A stretch of 11,183 nucleotides of DNA from Oligoflexus sp. (GTDB lineage: Bacteria > Bdellovibrionota_B > Oligoflexia > Oligoflexales > Oligoflexaceae), in the NCBI GenBank assembly GCA_030151925.1, contig JASLCY010000181.1, positions 1 to 11,183 of the forward strand. The letters run 5' to 3'. Each line of letters starts with the position of its first letter. Positions within the stretch are counted from its first letter, which is position 1. The notes below the pieces were generated by a model. It did not search any database and had not been told where the DNA came from. It was given only the letters and a program-made list of their open reading frames with translations. Below, piece by piece: positions 1 to 7,647 of this stretch. Made by a program: the position numbers and the translations under genes.

Positions 1-540
1 GGTGATCTCCGCCATGATCGGAATATTCGGAGCGACGTCCTGAGCGGCGAGGATAGCCTGCTGGAGCTCGGAGATATCGCCGAAGGTCTCGAGCGAGATG
101 ACGTCGACTCCGCCTTCCTTGAGGCCGCGGATCTGCTCGGCGAAGGCTTCGCGCGCTTCGGCGAAGCTGGTGGGCCCCCACGGCTCGATGCGGACGCCCA
201 GCGGACCGACCGAGCCGGCGACGAAGCCGGAGTGATGGCCGATGGCCTGGCGGGCGAGCTGCGCGGCCTTGCGGTTGATGGCCTGCGTCTCTTCCTGCAG
301 ATTGTGCTTTTGCAGCTTGAAGCGGTTCGCGCCCCAACTATTGGTGCTGAGCACCTCGGCGCCCGCCTTGAGATAATCCTGATGGAGCTCGGAGATCAGG
401 GAAGGGCTCGAGAGGTTCGCATCCTCGAAGCAGCGGTTGATGAAGAGGCCGCGGTTGTAGAGCTCGGTGCCGGTCGCGCCGTCGAACAAAAGCGGGATTC
501 TTTTCTCGATCGCTTCACGAAAACTTTTCGGTAGTTCCAT
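1..540 (-). CDS. Homocysteine S-methyltransferase-type enzyme (N-terminal 180 aa, cut by window edge)
   Basis: The visible 180 residues are the N-terminal half of a Pcf/MetH-type homocysteine-binding TIM barrel, a family that transfers a methyl group to homocysteine to make methionine in the cytoplasm. Seen: the strand-1 motif DGATGTELYNRG at residues 20-31, NRCFEDANLSSP at 35-46, the TNSWGAN segment at 66-72, GSVGPLG at 109-115 and DVISLETF at 146-153. The NRCFEDANLS stretch resembles Bacillus YitJ, in which this domain is fused to methylenetetrahydrofolate reductase, so a fusion is possible. The zinc-binding cysteines lie further downstream in the family and are outside the window, so catalytic competence cannot be judged. 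The ATG at 538-540 is the only plausible start, because an in-frame TGA lies two codons upstream. The ribosome-binding site is weak. The gene is divorced from the leftward operon by the 658-687 terminator, so it should have its own promoter in 541-657, where I found no clear boxes. Confidence 0.9.
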   Translation of the reverse strand, partial: MELPKSFREAIEKRIPLLFDGATGTELYNRGLFINRCFEDANLSSPSLISELHQDYLKAGAEVLSTNSWGANRFKLQKHNLQEETQAINRKAAQLARQAIGHHSGFVAGSVGPLGVRIEPWGPTSFAEAREAFAEQIRGLKEGGVDVISLETFGDISELQQAILAAQDVAPNIPIMAEIT

Positions 541-657
541 ACTTCACTCATTTCCAAGGAAACAGACCCCAAGGGCAGGATCTGGCAAGCCATAAAGGCA
601 ATAATGCGAGAGTTGGCCTATACTAAAGCTTTCTTTGGAGAATAGGAAGCGAAACAC

Positions 658-687
658 AAAGGGCCCCGCCAAATCGCGGAGCCCTTT
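658..687 (-). terminator. Rho-independent terminator of the leftward TPR operon
   Basis: Two 12-nt arms (658-669 and 676-687) flank a 6-nt loop. Read on the minus strand, all 12 positions pair if one U-G wobble is allowed, and the stem is followed by the U-rich GTGTTT. Read on the plus strand the same position is an A-C mismatch and there is no T-run after the stem. The asymmetry indicates a terminator for leftward transcription, 23 nt past the stop of the TPR lipoprotein gene. A smaller hairpin (693-697 with 703-707) lies between that stop codon and the terminator. Confidence 0.75.
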
Positions 688-710
688 CTGATTCCCGGTT
701 TGCGGGACTT

Positions 711-1625
711 TTATTTCGCGGAACGCGGCTTGTCTTTCGGCTGGCCGTACACCTGAGCCTGGATACGGCGGAGGAGGAAGTTGGCTTTGCGCTGCATCTC
801 CTCGTTTTTGCTGTCGGTGTCGTCGAGGATGGCCTGGAGCTGGTCCATCGCCCCCTGGTTATCGTTGCGGCCGTACTTCGCGATCAAAGCCCGGTAGTAG
901 TGCGCGTAGGGGTTGTGTTTATCCTGGTCGAGCACGCCCTTGAACACGTCGTCCGCCTTCTGGTAGCTCTGCAGGCGGGCGAGGGCGATGCCGTAGCCGA
1001 GGCCCGCCTCCACGCATCTGCAGCGCGATTGCGTGGTCTGGTAAACGTCGCGGGCCGCTTCGAGGTTGCCCATCTCGAGATGGAGCTGGCCGAGGTTCAT
1101 GCCGCTGGCGATCTGCGTGCCGTTCGAGTTGAACGCAGCCTCGTAGTACTTGATCGCGTCCTGGTAGTTCTCGTAGGTCGCGCTGGGTTTGCTCATCTCC
1201 GCCAGCCCGAGGATGTTCTTCACCTCGGGATTGCCCGGATGATACTTGTCGAGGAGCTTGGCGTAATAAGCCGCGAGCGAGTAGTTCTGCTTCATCGCCA
1301 GGGCCAGGGCGAGGACCGTGATGCCGGTCTCGTCCGCGGGATGGTTCTGGAGGTAGCCGCGCGCGTCGGCGATCGCCACGTCCCAGTCGCCGGTGCCGAG
1401 GTTCGCGTAGAGCTTCACGTGCTCGTCCTTCGCGCCGTTGCGGATCTGCACCCAGCGGTCGCGGGGAATCTGCTTGATCAGCGTCTTGCCCGAGGTCTGC
1501 AGGACGATGGGCTCGTCCGCGAAATCGAGTTTCACGTCGTTCTTCTTCGAATCGCCGCCGTTCCCGCCGGTCTGGCAAGCGGCCAGCAACGCAAAGGCCG
1601 CGAGGGAGAGGATCTTCTTCAGCAT
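711..1625 (-). CDS. TPR-repeat outer-membrane-type lipoprotein (304 aa)
   Basis: The protein begins MLKKILSLAAFALLAAC, a textbook lipoprotein signal peptide with lipobox L-A-A-C and the acylated cysteine at residue 17. The +2 residue is Gln, not Asp, so Lol sorting to the outer membrane is expected. After a Gly/Ser/Lys/Asp linker and a segment at about 38-70 with no recognised domain, residues about 72-265 form helical tetratricopeptide-like repeats. Clear ones are around 116-165 (YYAKLLDKYHPGNPEVKNILG), 175-200 (LGQLHLEMGNLEAARDVY), 208-232 and 240-268. A CRC pair (C202, C204) could form a disulfide or bind metal. The C-terminus is basic. The role is probably protein-protein scaffolding in the periplasm. 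Last gene of a three-gene operon; the SD AAGGAG is 10 nt before the ATG. By layout it recalls TPR lipoproteins of envelope motility systems (such as AglT/GltE), but homology cannot be tested here. Confidence 0.88.
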   Translation of the reverse strand: MLKKILSLAAFALLAACQTGGNGGDSKKNDVKLDFADEPIVLQTSGKTLIKQIPRDRWVQIRNGAKDEHVKLYANLGTGDWDVAIADARGYLQNHPADETGITVLALALAMKQNYSLAAYYAKLLDKYHPGNPEVKNILGLAEMSKPSATYENYQDAIKYYEAAFNSNGTQIASGMNLGQLHLEMGNLEAARDVYQTTQSRCRCVEAGLGYGIALARLQSYQKADDVFKGVLDQDKHNPYAHYYRALIAKYGRNDNQGAMDQLQAILDDTDSKNEEMQRKANFLLRRIQAQVYGQPKDKPRSAK

Positions 1626-1653
1626 ATCGAGTTCACTCCTTGGGGTATGGCTC

Positions 1654-4593
1654 TTATTGTTCCGCTTTTACCGGCATCCACTGCACGTAGCCCGAACCGG
1701 TCGCGCCGTGGCTGCGTTCGATGCCGTTGTCGCTGTTCGTCACCGTGATCTCCTGCGACCATTCGGGAGTCGTCTCGCCCTTGGCCGAGATGCCGAGAGC
1801 CACCGATTCCGCGCGGGCCGAGGACTTGCCGAGGGCGTTGATCACGTTGAGCTTGTCATTCTCGAAGGAGCGGACGGTCTTCTCGTCGAGCGTCTGCGGG
1901 ATGCTGAGGTTCTCGATCGAGCTCAGGGTGTTGCGGGTGCTTTCCGAGAGGCGGAGCATCGCCAGGCCGCAGTAGGTCGAAGGGCCGACTTCGCAGACGC
2001 GGTCGTAGGCCGCCTGGGTCTTCTGGAAGATGCCGTACTGAGTCGCGAGGGTGCGGCGGACGTCGGTCTGCGCGAGGTTGAAGATCTCCTGCTTGGTCTC
2101 GGTCGCCTGCTTCTCGGCGATGAGGAAGCGGAGCTCCGCGAGGGATTCGACCACGTTGCGGTCGCGGACGTTCATCTTCGAAAGGGTGGCCTCGACCGAG
2201 CGGATCTTATTGAAGTCGCCCGACTTCGCCGCGCGGCGGGCGTCGAAGCTCATCGTGCGGGCGACGATCACGGGATCGTTGCCCGAGAGCTCGCGAGCCT
2301 TGTTCGCGCCCCAGACGGCGTATTTCGCGTCGCCGTAGCGTTCTTCGATCGCCATGACCTGCATCGCCGAGTCGATGCGCTCCGCTTTCGGAACGCGGTT
2401 GTCTTCCGACTGCGCGGCGTGGGCGCGCACGGCGTTGCCGTAGAGCTCGCGGCCGAGGTAGAGCTCGACGAGGCTCATGCGCAGAGCGGGGACTTTAGCG
2501 TCGGTCGGGAAGTGGTCGACGAACTTCTGATGGAAGAAGATCGTCTGGTCTTCCCAGGCCATGGGTATGCTCCAGTCGCCGCCGAGGAGCAGGGCGTCGT
2601 GCTCGTAAGGCGAGCGGGGATATTCGGTGACGAGGGCCAGCATGGTCTCGACCGAAGCCGGATGCTTGTTGTTGAAGTGATAGGCTTTGCCGAGCACGAA
2701 CATGCCTTCGACGCGGCGCGGGTCCTTCTTGTACTTCTTCACGAATTCGCTGAGTTTTTCCGAGGCTTCCGCATAACGCTTCTGGCCGAAGTGCTCTTTG
2801 CCGCCTTCGAAGAGCGCGTCGCCGAGCAGGGCGACCGGATCGAGGCTATGGCCGCCGAACGTAGGATTGAGTTTGGCTTTGATCGAGAGGCGGGCGACGT
2901 CCTCGAGCTTCTGCCAGCTCTTCGATTGGCGGTACGAGGCGAGCATCATGCCGGCCGCGAGCTGGGCGTGCGGGCCGGTCGGGTTCTTCTCGAGGTTCTT
3001 GGTCCAGACCTGGAAGGCCTTGCCGCCGTTATTCACGTTGATGAGGAGGAGGCCGTGCTGCGCGAGGTCGTCCCAGCTCTGGGTGGCCTGGAAACGTTCT
3101 TCGTACATATCGGCGAGCGCCTGGCGAGCGGCCGTGTTTTCTTTAGGCAGGCCCTTCCAGGGCGCCTGAGCCGGCCACTTCGCGAGCACGCGCTGCGATT
3201 CCATCGCCATGAGGAGGAATTCCTGCGCCTTCTGCCCTTGCGATTCCTTCTTGAGGTCCATGAAGGTGCGGACCGCTTCCGCGTGCTGGCCGTTCAAGGC
3301 ATAGATGCGGCCCACTTCGGTGCGGAGGGGGATCTTGTCGGCAGGCGCCGCGGTGTTGGCTACGTAGGTCGAGGCGATCGCGATCGCTTGCGAACGGACG
3401 GCCTTGCTCGCCTTGGGGTTCTTCGCGTCGGCGACGAGGCCGAGGACGAAGCGGCGATAACGCTGGGCGATGCGCGTACGGGATTCCTTCACGGCGTTTT
3501 CGTTGCCGCGGCCCATCGCTGCGCCGTCGTTCATCATCTCGAGGCCGAGCACGAGGGATTTCTCATAACCGGCGTAGGACTTGCTCGAGTTCGCGTTCAT
3601 TTCCTCGATCTCGAGGATGCGTTCCTCGACGGGAGCGAGCTGCGCGGTGCCTTTGGTCGACTCGACGATGCCGCGATAGAACTTCAGGGCCTCGGTCATG
3701 TTCTTGCCGGAGGATTGCAGGACCGCACGCTCGCGGATCGCGCGGGTCACGGCGAGGTCGGCGTGCGGCTTGAGGTCAAAAGGGAGCTTCGCGTAATTCA
3801 CTTTGCTGCCGGCGCGATCGACCCAGACGCCGAGGGCGGAGCTCACGACGGTCTCGCGGTCGGCTTTCGGCAGCTTGGTGGAGACTTGGACCGCGTTCTT
3901 GAGGTAAGGCGCCGGGTTCTTCTCGTTGCGCGCGATGTACATATAACCGGCGACTTGCGCCGAAGCGCCGACCGAATTCATGGCCGAGAGCAGGGTCTTG
4001 CGGACCGCGGGCGTTGCCTTGGTCGAACGCATCGCGGCGATGAATTCCGCGCGGTGGACGCGATCGGCGCCGAGCAGCTTGCGTTTGCCGCTCAGGAAGG
4101 TGAAACCCGCGCCGTCGCCGTTGAGGATCTGGTTCATGCCGAGGATGTAGATCGCCTGGGGATCGTCCGGACGGACCTTGAGGAGCTCGCTCGCGTAACG
4201 GGCGCCGTCGCCGCGGTTGCGAGTGATCTGGCCGATGAGGTCGCGGCTCGAGGCAGCCTCGGTGCGGCCGGCCTTCACGTCTTCGTAGAAGTAGGAGAGG
4301 CGCGTGTGCGCCTTCATCAGCGATTCGAAGAGGTTCGGCTTCGCGGCCGGCTCGGCTTTGGCGAGAGCGTCGGCGTCGACCTTAGCCTGCGCCGCTATCC
4401 TCTGCGCTTCGCCTTCGTCCTGGATGGGCTCGTAGGCGAGATCGGGATCGCGCACCGCTTCGGTGAGCATGGGGATGTCCGACGCCGCCTTGCCCAGCGG
4501 CAGCACCGGCGACAACGCGAAGCCCTGGCCCGCGGCCAGACTCAGATAGAGGGCGCTAAAGGCCGCGAATAGTTTTGTCCAAGCAACTTTCAC
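1654..4593 (-). CDS. Large exported TPR/alpha-solenoid protein (979 aa)
   Basis: Residues 1-26 form a Sec signal peptide (basic n-region with K2 and K8, hydrophobic core, likely cleavage after GFA26). There is no lipobox, so the mature protein is likely soluble in the periplasm or peripheral to a membrane. The rest is almost entirely helical repeat. Recognisable TPR-like units include about 140-160 (RPDDPQAIYILGMNQILNGD), 425-447 (YALNGQHAEAVRTF), 590-620 (GGKEHFGQKRYAEASEKLSEF) and 628-662 (GKAYHFNNKHPASVETMLAL, then EYPRSPYEHDALLLGGD), the last two resembling BamD/YbgF-type TPRs. A C-terminal region (about 935-979) looks less helical and may be a beta cap. Two cysteines (C867, C875) lie close together. 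The start is GTG at 4591-4593, preceded by a GGGAAGAG-type SD inside the 17-nt gap after the upstream gene; the next gene follows after 28 nt. I do not recognise the specific family. Scaffold function is inferred from the fold and from its operon with a membrane-anchored regulator and a TPR lipoprotein. Confidence 0.87.
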   Translation of the reverse strand: MKVAWTKLFAAFSALYLSLAAGQGFALSPVLPLGKAASDIPMLTEAVRDPDLAYEPIQDEGEAQRIAAQAKVDADALAKAEPAAKPNLFESLMKAHTRLSYFYEDVKAGRTEAASSRDLIGQITRNRGDGARYASELLKVRPDDPQAIYILGMNQILNGDGAGFTFLSGKRKLLGADRVHRAEFIAAMRSTKATPAVRKTLLSAMNSVGASAQVAGYMYIARNEKNPAPYLKNAVQVSTKLPKADRETVVSSALGVWVDRAGSKVNYAKLPFDLKPHADLAVTRAIRERAVLQSSGKNMTEALKFYRGIVESTKGTAQLAPVEERILEIEEMNANSSKSYAGYEKSLVLGLEMMNDGAAMGRGNENAVKESRTRIAQRYRRFVLGLVADAKNPKASKAVRSQAIAIASTYVANTAAPADKIPLRTEVGRIYALNGQHAEAVRTFMDLKKESQGQKAQEFLLMAMESQRVLAKWPAQAPWKGLPKENTAARQALADMYEERFQATQSWDDLAQHGLLLINVNNGGKAFQVWTKNLEKNPTGPHAQLAAGMMLASYRQSKSWQKLEDVARLSIKAKLNPTFGGHSLDPVALLGDALFEGGKEHFGQKRYAEASEKLSEFVKKYKKDPRRVEGMFVLGKAYHFNNKHPASVETMLALVTEYPRSPYEHDALLLGGDWSIPMAWEDQTIFFHQKFVDHFPTDAKVPALRMSLVELYLGRELYGNAVRAHAAQSEDNRVPKAERIDSAMQVMAIEERYGDAKYAVWGANKARELSGNDPVIVARTMSFDARRAAKSGDFNKIRSVEATLSKMNVRDRNVVESLAELRFLIAEKQATETKQEIFNLAQTDVRRTLATQYGIFQKTQAAYDRVCEVGPSTYCGLAMLRLSESTRNTLSSIENLSIPQTLDEKTVRSFENDKLNVINALGKSSARAESVALGISAKGETTPEWSQEITVTNSDNGIERSHGATGSGYVQWMPVKAEQ

Positions 4594-4610
4594 TATCTCT
4601 TCCCTTCGTA

Positions 4611-6533
4611 TTACGGTTCATTGCCGATATCTGGGTCTGGACTGCCTTCACCTTCGCCTTGAGAGGCCCTGTCGCGACGCGGGCCGCCATGGTCTTTCTG
4701 GAAGGCTTTGAGTGAGTCCGTGAATATTGTATCCTGCTTTTCCTCCGGCGCGCGCAAATAAAAGCCCGCGACGACCATGAGGGCGATCGCGACGACCACG
4801 AAACCGAAGATTTTGATCTCGCTCGGGATGTTGCCGATCATCTCCCATAGGCTCTCGAAGAAGCCGGCGACCTTGCCGTCCCTATAGTTGCGGTCGATCC
4901 CGATCTGCTCGGCGAGCGGCAGCACCTCGGTTTCGATGCCGGTCGCCACGGGGCCGGGGATCACGTCGAACGTTGGTTCAGACGGTGCGGGAGACGAGGG
5001 CGCGGGGCTGGGGCTCGATTCGCGAATCGGCCGCGCGACTTCGGTCTTCATGGGGCCGGGGCTGTTGTCGATCATCACCGGCTCGAAGGTCTCCTCGCGG
5101 GGAGCTTCGACGACGGCATCTGCCGCTTTCGGAACCATCTGCTGGCTGAAGAGCTCGACCATCTGCGTGGCGAGCTTATCCCGCTGCTCCTTGGGCAGAT
5201 CCACGATGATCGCCTTGGAATGGTAGGGGAAGTCCTTGAGGTTGTTCTGCAGGCCGGCGTCCCAGGAGTCGATGACTTTGCCGTGGACCTTCTGCTGCAA
5301 GGACTGCTGGAAGAGCGGCGCTTCCAGGGAGAAGAGCCCGAAGCGCCCGAGGGGGAACGCGGTGGCGACCTCCACGCAGTCCGGGTGCAGGTTCAGGATG
5401 CGGGTCGGCATCGCGATCTGCGCGAAGGACAGGGCATGGTCCTTGGGAATGGGCGTCGCATCGTTGTTCACGCGTTTGGGAGCGCCGAGCACGCGTTCGA
5501 ACATCGCCGGATAATCGTCGGGAACCGTGGTCACCGGCACCAGCGTATGTTTGGTGGCTGCTTTCACCTGAGATGCGGCCTCGCCGATGACGAAGACCGG
5601 TATGCTCGGATCGAGGTGCTTCAGCATCTCGTCGAAGTTCGTCTTGTGGGCGCCGACGCACATCTTGTCTTCGACTATGACGGCATCGGGCGCGATGAAG
5701 CGCGGCTCCTGGATCATGTTGTTCTTATTGAGGGCGACGGTGATCTGGAAGCGGTCCATCGGCAGCTTCTTGACCAGGGCGTTGCGGATCTCGCGGTTGC
5801 GGATGATCGCATAGAAGCGGTATTGGCCGCGCGAACCCTGATCTTTGATGAATTCCTGCACAGCGGCCTTGCGTGCCTGATTCGCGACAGTCACATCCCA
5901 GCGGCAGAGCAGGGCTTCGGAATAACGGAAATGGAGGTGGCTGCGATAGCTGTTGAGGACCTTGAGACGGATTTGTTTTACGCCCATAAGCTCGGCGAGG
6001 CCGCCCATGAGCGAGAGCTCGGAGCCGACCTGGGCCTGGATCCGGGTTTCGAGCCAGAGTTCCTGGCTCGTGATCCAGGCGATGCGTCCCGGCACCTGCA
6101 CCGAGCCGATCCCGTGCATGCTCATCTTCGGATGCGAATCGTGCAGCTCCGTCGGGCGTCCCGAGGAAGCGAAAGCGTAACGGCGAAGCCAGGCGGATTC
6201 CGGCAGGTCGATGGGGATGATATCGCGGAAGCCGAGGTCGACCGCCTTCTGCACGAGGGCGGGCGCCGGTTTGCTGATGGAGAGGACGAAGCGCACGCCC
6301 GAGTATTCGGGATGGTTGCTGAGCTTCTGCATGAAGGTCTCGAACGCGGCGTCGGCGAGCTCGTCACCGATCACGATCGTGTTGAGGCGGGTTTCCCCGT
6401 AGCTTCGCACCAGGGCGGGGAAATCCGGCAGCACCCGCACCGAGATATGGTACTTCTGCAAAAGATTGATCTTCTGCCAGACTTCCGCCGATGGTTGACG
6501 ACACACCCAATAGATTTCTTTGGTCGAAGACAT
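4611..6533 (-). CDS. Membrane-anchored protein with repeated receiver-like and PilZ-like modules (640 aa)
   Basis: First gene of the leftward operon, with a strong purine-rich SD (AGGAAGGGGGA) before the ATG. I read four modules. Residues about 5-122 have a receiver-like alpha/beta pattern (TIVIGDEL with D57 at the strand-3 end, VRFVLSIS, then GFRDIIPIDLP). Residues about 143-215 are PilZ-like (ITSQELWLET, GSELSL, HFRYSEALLCRW). Residues about 237-350 form a second receiver-like unit (FYAIIRNREIRNAL, PDAVIVEDKM, IPVFVIGEA). Residues about 366-465 form a second PilZ-like barrel (PTRILNLHPDCVEVATAFPLGRFGLFSL). A Pro/Ser-rich linker (about 475-535) leads to one membrane helix (575-593) and a 47-residue acidic/basic tail, probably periplasmic. 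The RxxxR and D/NxSxxG signatures of c-di-GMP-binding PilZ domains are not visible, and the receivers lack an obvious acidic triad, so ligand binding and phosphorylation are unproven. Domain calls are by eye. A regulatory or coupling role beside motAB is inference. Confidence 0.82.
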   Translation of the reverse strand: MSSTKEIYWVCRQPSAEVWQKINLLQKYHISVRVLPDFPALVRSYGETRLNTIVIGDELADAAFETFMQKLSNHPEYSGVRFVLSISKPAPALVQKAVDLGFRDIIPIDLPESAWLRRYAFASSGRPTELHDSHPKMSMHGIGSVQVPGRIAWITSQELWLETRIQAQVGSELSLMGGLAELMGVKQIRLKVLNSYRSHLHFRYSEALLCRWDVTVANQARKAAVQEFIKDQGSRGQYRFYAIIRNREIRNALVKKLPMDRFQITVALNKNNMIQEPRFIAPDAVIVEDKMCVGAHKTNFDEMLKHLDPSIPVFVIGEAASQVKAATKHTLVPVTTVPDDYPAMFERVLGAPKRVNNDATPIPKDHALSFAQIAMPTRILNLHPDCVEVATAFPLGRFGLFSLEAPLFQQSLQQKVHGKVIDSWDAGLQNNLKDFPYHSKAIIVDLPKEQRDKLATQMVELFSQQMVPKAADAVVEAPREETFEPVMIDNSPGPMKTEVARPIRESSPSPAPSSPAPSEPTFDVIPGPVATGIETEVLPLAEQIGIDRNYRDGKVAGFFESLWEMIGNIPSEIKIFGFVVVAIALMVVAGFYLRAPEEKQDTIFTDSLKAFQKDHGGPRRDRASQGEGEGSPDPDIGNEP

Positions 6534-6859
6534 AAAGTCCCCCTTCCTGCTGCAGGTCTCATCGGTAGGTTTTGGTATTGTTTAAAGAATTTTGTTGATC
6601 GGAGGAGCGGCGGCCTTTCGCAGGCGATCGTCATCGCGGGCCTAATTCCCGGTCTTCCGGTTTTTCCCAAACCCGCCTCCGCTCATGATCCGGCGCGCGC
6701 CTCCCGGTCCCCGCATGCGGAGCGCTAGGCAGGAACAACCGGGCCCCGCCTCTAGTCGGGGGAGGGGAAGGTCGTGCTAAAATAACTTTGTATCGCTATA
6801 TCGACTTTCCTGACCAGAGCCAGGGATCCTCCCCGCTCCGAAGAAGATGTGAGTCAACT
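6534..6859. promoter_or_regulatory. Divergent intergenic region between the leftward TPR operon and motAB
   Basis: These 326 bp carry no convincing gene. Two AT-rich islands stand out in GC-rich sequence: 6571-6599 (probable promoter zone for the leftward operon) and 6778-6808 (probable zone for the motA promoter, containing TAAAAT at 6778-6783). Neither has a convincing -35 partner. Between them is a C/G-rich stretch with a perfect 10-bp palindrome CCGCATGCGG at 6711-6720 and an imperfect hairpin (6744-6752 with 6759-6767, one mismatch, one wobble), which could be operator or leader structures. A GG-N10-GC pattern at 6764-6777 is too weak to call sigma54. Confidence 0.5.
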
Positions 6860-7627
6860 ATGGATTTGTTTAGTCTCATCGGGCCAGTTTTCGCCATCGG
6901 CATGATCATACTGGGGATCATCCTGAAGCACGCCGCAAACCTGATCCCGGAGCTCGCAGTCTCGCCGCCTTCGGTTGCGATCGTGTTCGGCGGTACCGCA
7001 GGCGCCCTGATGATCGCCTATCCCATGAAGGACTTCATCGGCTCCCTCAAGGCCCTGACGATCTTCCTGAAGAATCCCGCGGCGAATCGCGAGGAGATCC
7101 TCACCCAGATCATCGACCTCTCGCAGACCGCGCGTAAGGAATCGATCCTCGCCCTGGAGAAGAAGCGGGACAGCATCACCTACGGTCCCCTCCGCAAAGC
7201 CGTGAAGCTCGCGGTCGACGGCACCGATCCCGCGGTGCTTGCCGACACCCTCGAGACCGAGGCGCACTTCCAACTGGGGGAGGATGACGGCGCGGTGGAG
7301 TTCTGGGAAGACGTGGGCGCTATCGCGCCGACGGTCGGAATCCTGGGCGCGGTCGTCGGTCTGATGAAGGTTATGACCGAGCTCGACCACCCCGATAAGA
7401 TCGGTCCCGGTATCATGGTTGCGTTCGTTGCGACGTTCTACGGCGTTGCGACCGCTTCCCTCGTCGGCCTGCCGATCGGCAAGAAACTCAAGCGCAAAGC
7501 CGTCCTGGATCACTACGCCTTCCAAATGGTCATCATCGGCATCGAAGGCATCCTCTCGGGCCTCAACCCCAAGGTGATCGAAGAAAAACTCAAGGTGTTC
7601 ACCGGCGGTCACGACGAAGAACATTAA
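6860..7627 (+). CDS. motA: MotA/PomA-family stator subunit (255 aa)
   Basis: MotA forms the membrane ring of the stator that, with MotB, converts ion flow into torque. The 255-aa length matches PomA-type MotA (about 250 aa) rather than the longer E. coli form. Seen: MDLFSLIG at the start; four hydrophobic segments at about 4-23, 36-54, 155-173 and 185-205; a cytoplasmic loop with ARKESILALE carrying R92 and E100, the charged pair that contacts FliG in the family; P157 in IAPTVG and P205 in GLPIG, matching the two conserved prolines. The PomA Na+-site Thr in TM3 is Ala here (A164) while the TM4 Thr is kept (T192), which leans towards proton coupling without settling it. I chose the ATG at 6860 over an in-frame TTG at 6788: it gives the canonical family N-terminus and has GTGAG 6 nt upstream, whereas the 24-aa extension is polar and unlike the family. 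motB follows after 20 nt. Confidence 0.95.
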   Translation: MDLFSLIGPVFAIGMIILGIILKHAANLIPELAVSPPSVAIVFGGTAGALMIAYPMKDFIGSLKALTIFLKNPAANREEILTQIIDLSQTARKESILALEKKRDSITYGPLRKAVKLAVDGTDPAVLADTLETEAHFQLGEDDGAVEFWEDVGAIAPTVGILGAVVGLMKVMTELDHPDKIGPGIMVAFVATFYGVATASLVGLPIGKKLKRKAVLDHYAFQMVIIGIEGILSGLNPKVIEEKLKVFTGGHDEEH

Positions 7628-7636
7628 TCGCACCCT

Positions 7637-7641
7637 AGGGA
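7637..7641 (+). promoter_or_regulatory. Ribosome-binding site of motB
   Basis: AGGGA lies 6 nt before the GTG at 7648-7650 in the 20-nt motA-motB gap. It supports the GTG as the start. No ATG occurs in frame before residue 23, which is already inside the transmembrane helix. Confidence 0.7.
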
Positions 7642-7647
7642 TACCCA

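Noticed and set aside
396..593. 65-codon minus-strand frame with an ATG at 549-551 overlapping the methyltransferase start
   Set aside because: Out of frame with the methyltransferase, Ser/Arg/Thr-rich and featureless; an overlapping-frame artefact.
541..657. Possible methionine-responsive (SAM-type) riboswitch upstream of the methyltransferase
   Set aside because: No SAM-I-like conserved core or stacked helices seen in the 117 nt available, and too short for a typical SAM-I aptamer plus expression platform.
1438..4572. Open frame of 1044 codons on the plus strand antisense to the 979-aa TPR gene
   Set aside because: It is Arg/Val/Ala/Glu/Leu-rich with no domain, signal or SD and mirrors the codon bias of the minus-strand gene, which has an SD, signal peptide, TPR repeats and tight operon spacing.
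5220..6728. 502-codon plus-strand open frame antisense to the receiver/PilZ-like gene
   Set aside because: Composition shadow (Arg/Asp/Val/Leu/His-rich, no recognisable motif). The minus-strand frame has coherent secondary-structure patterns, an SD and operon context.
6764..6777. GG-N10-GC spacing resembling a sigma54 promoter upstream of motA
   Set aside because: Only the minimal GG/GC pairs match; the flanking consensus bases are mostly absent, and such spacing is common by chance in GC-rich DNA.
6854..7633. 259-codon minus-strand open frame over motA
   Set aside because: Antisense to an unambiguous MotA with all family residues; the shadow has no family features.
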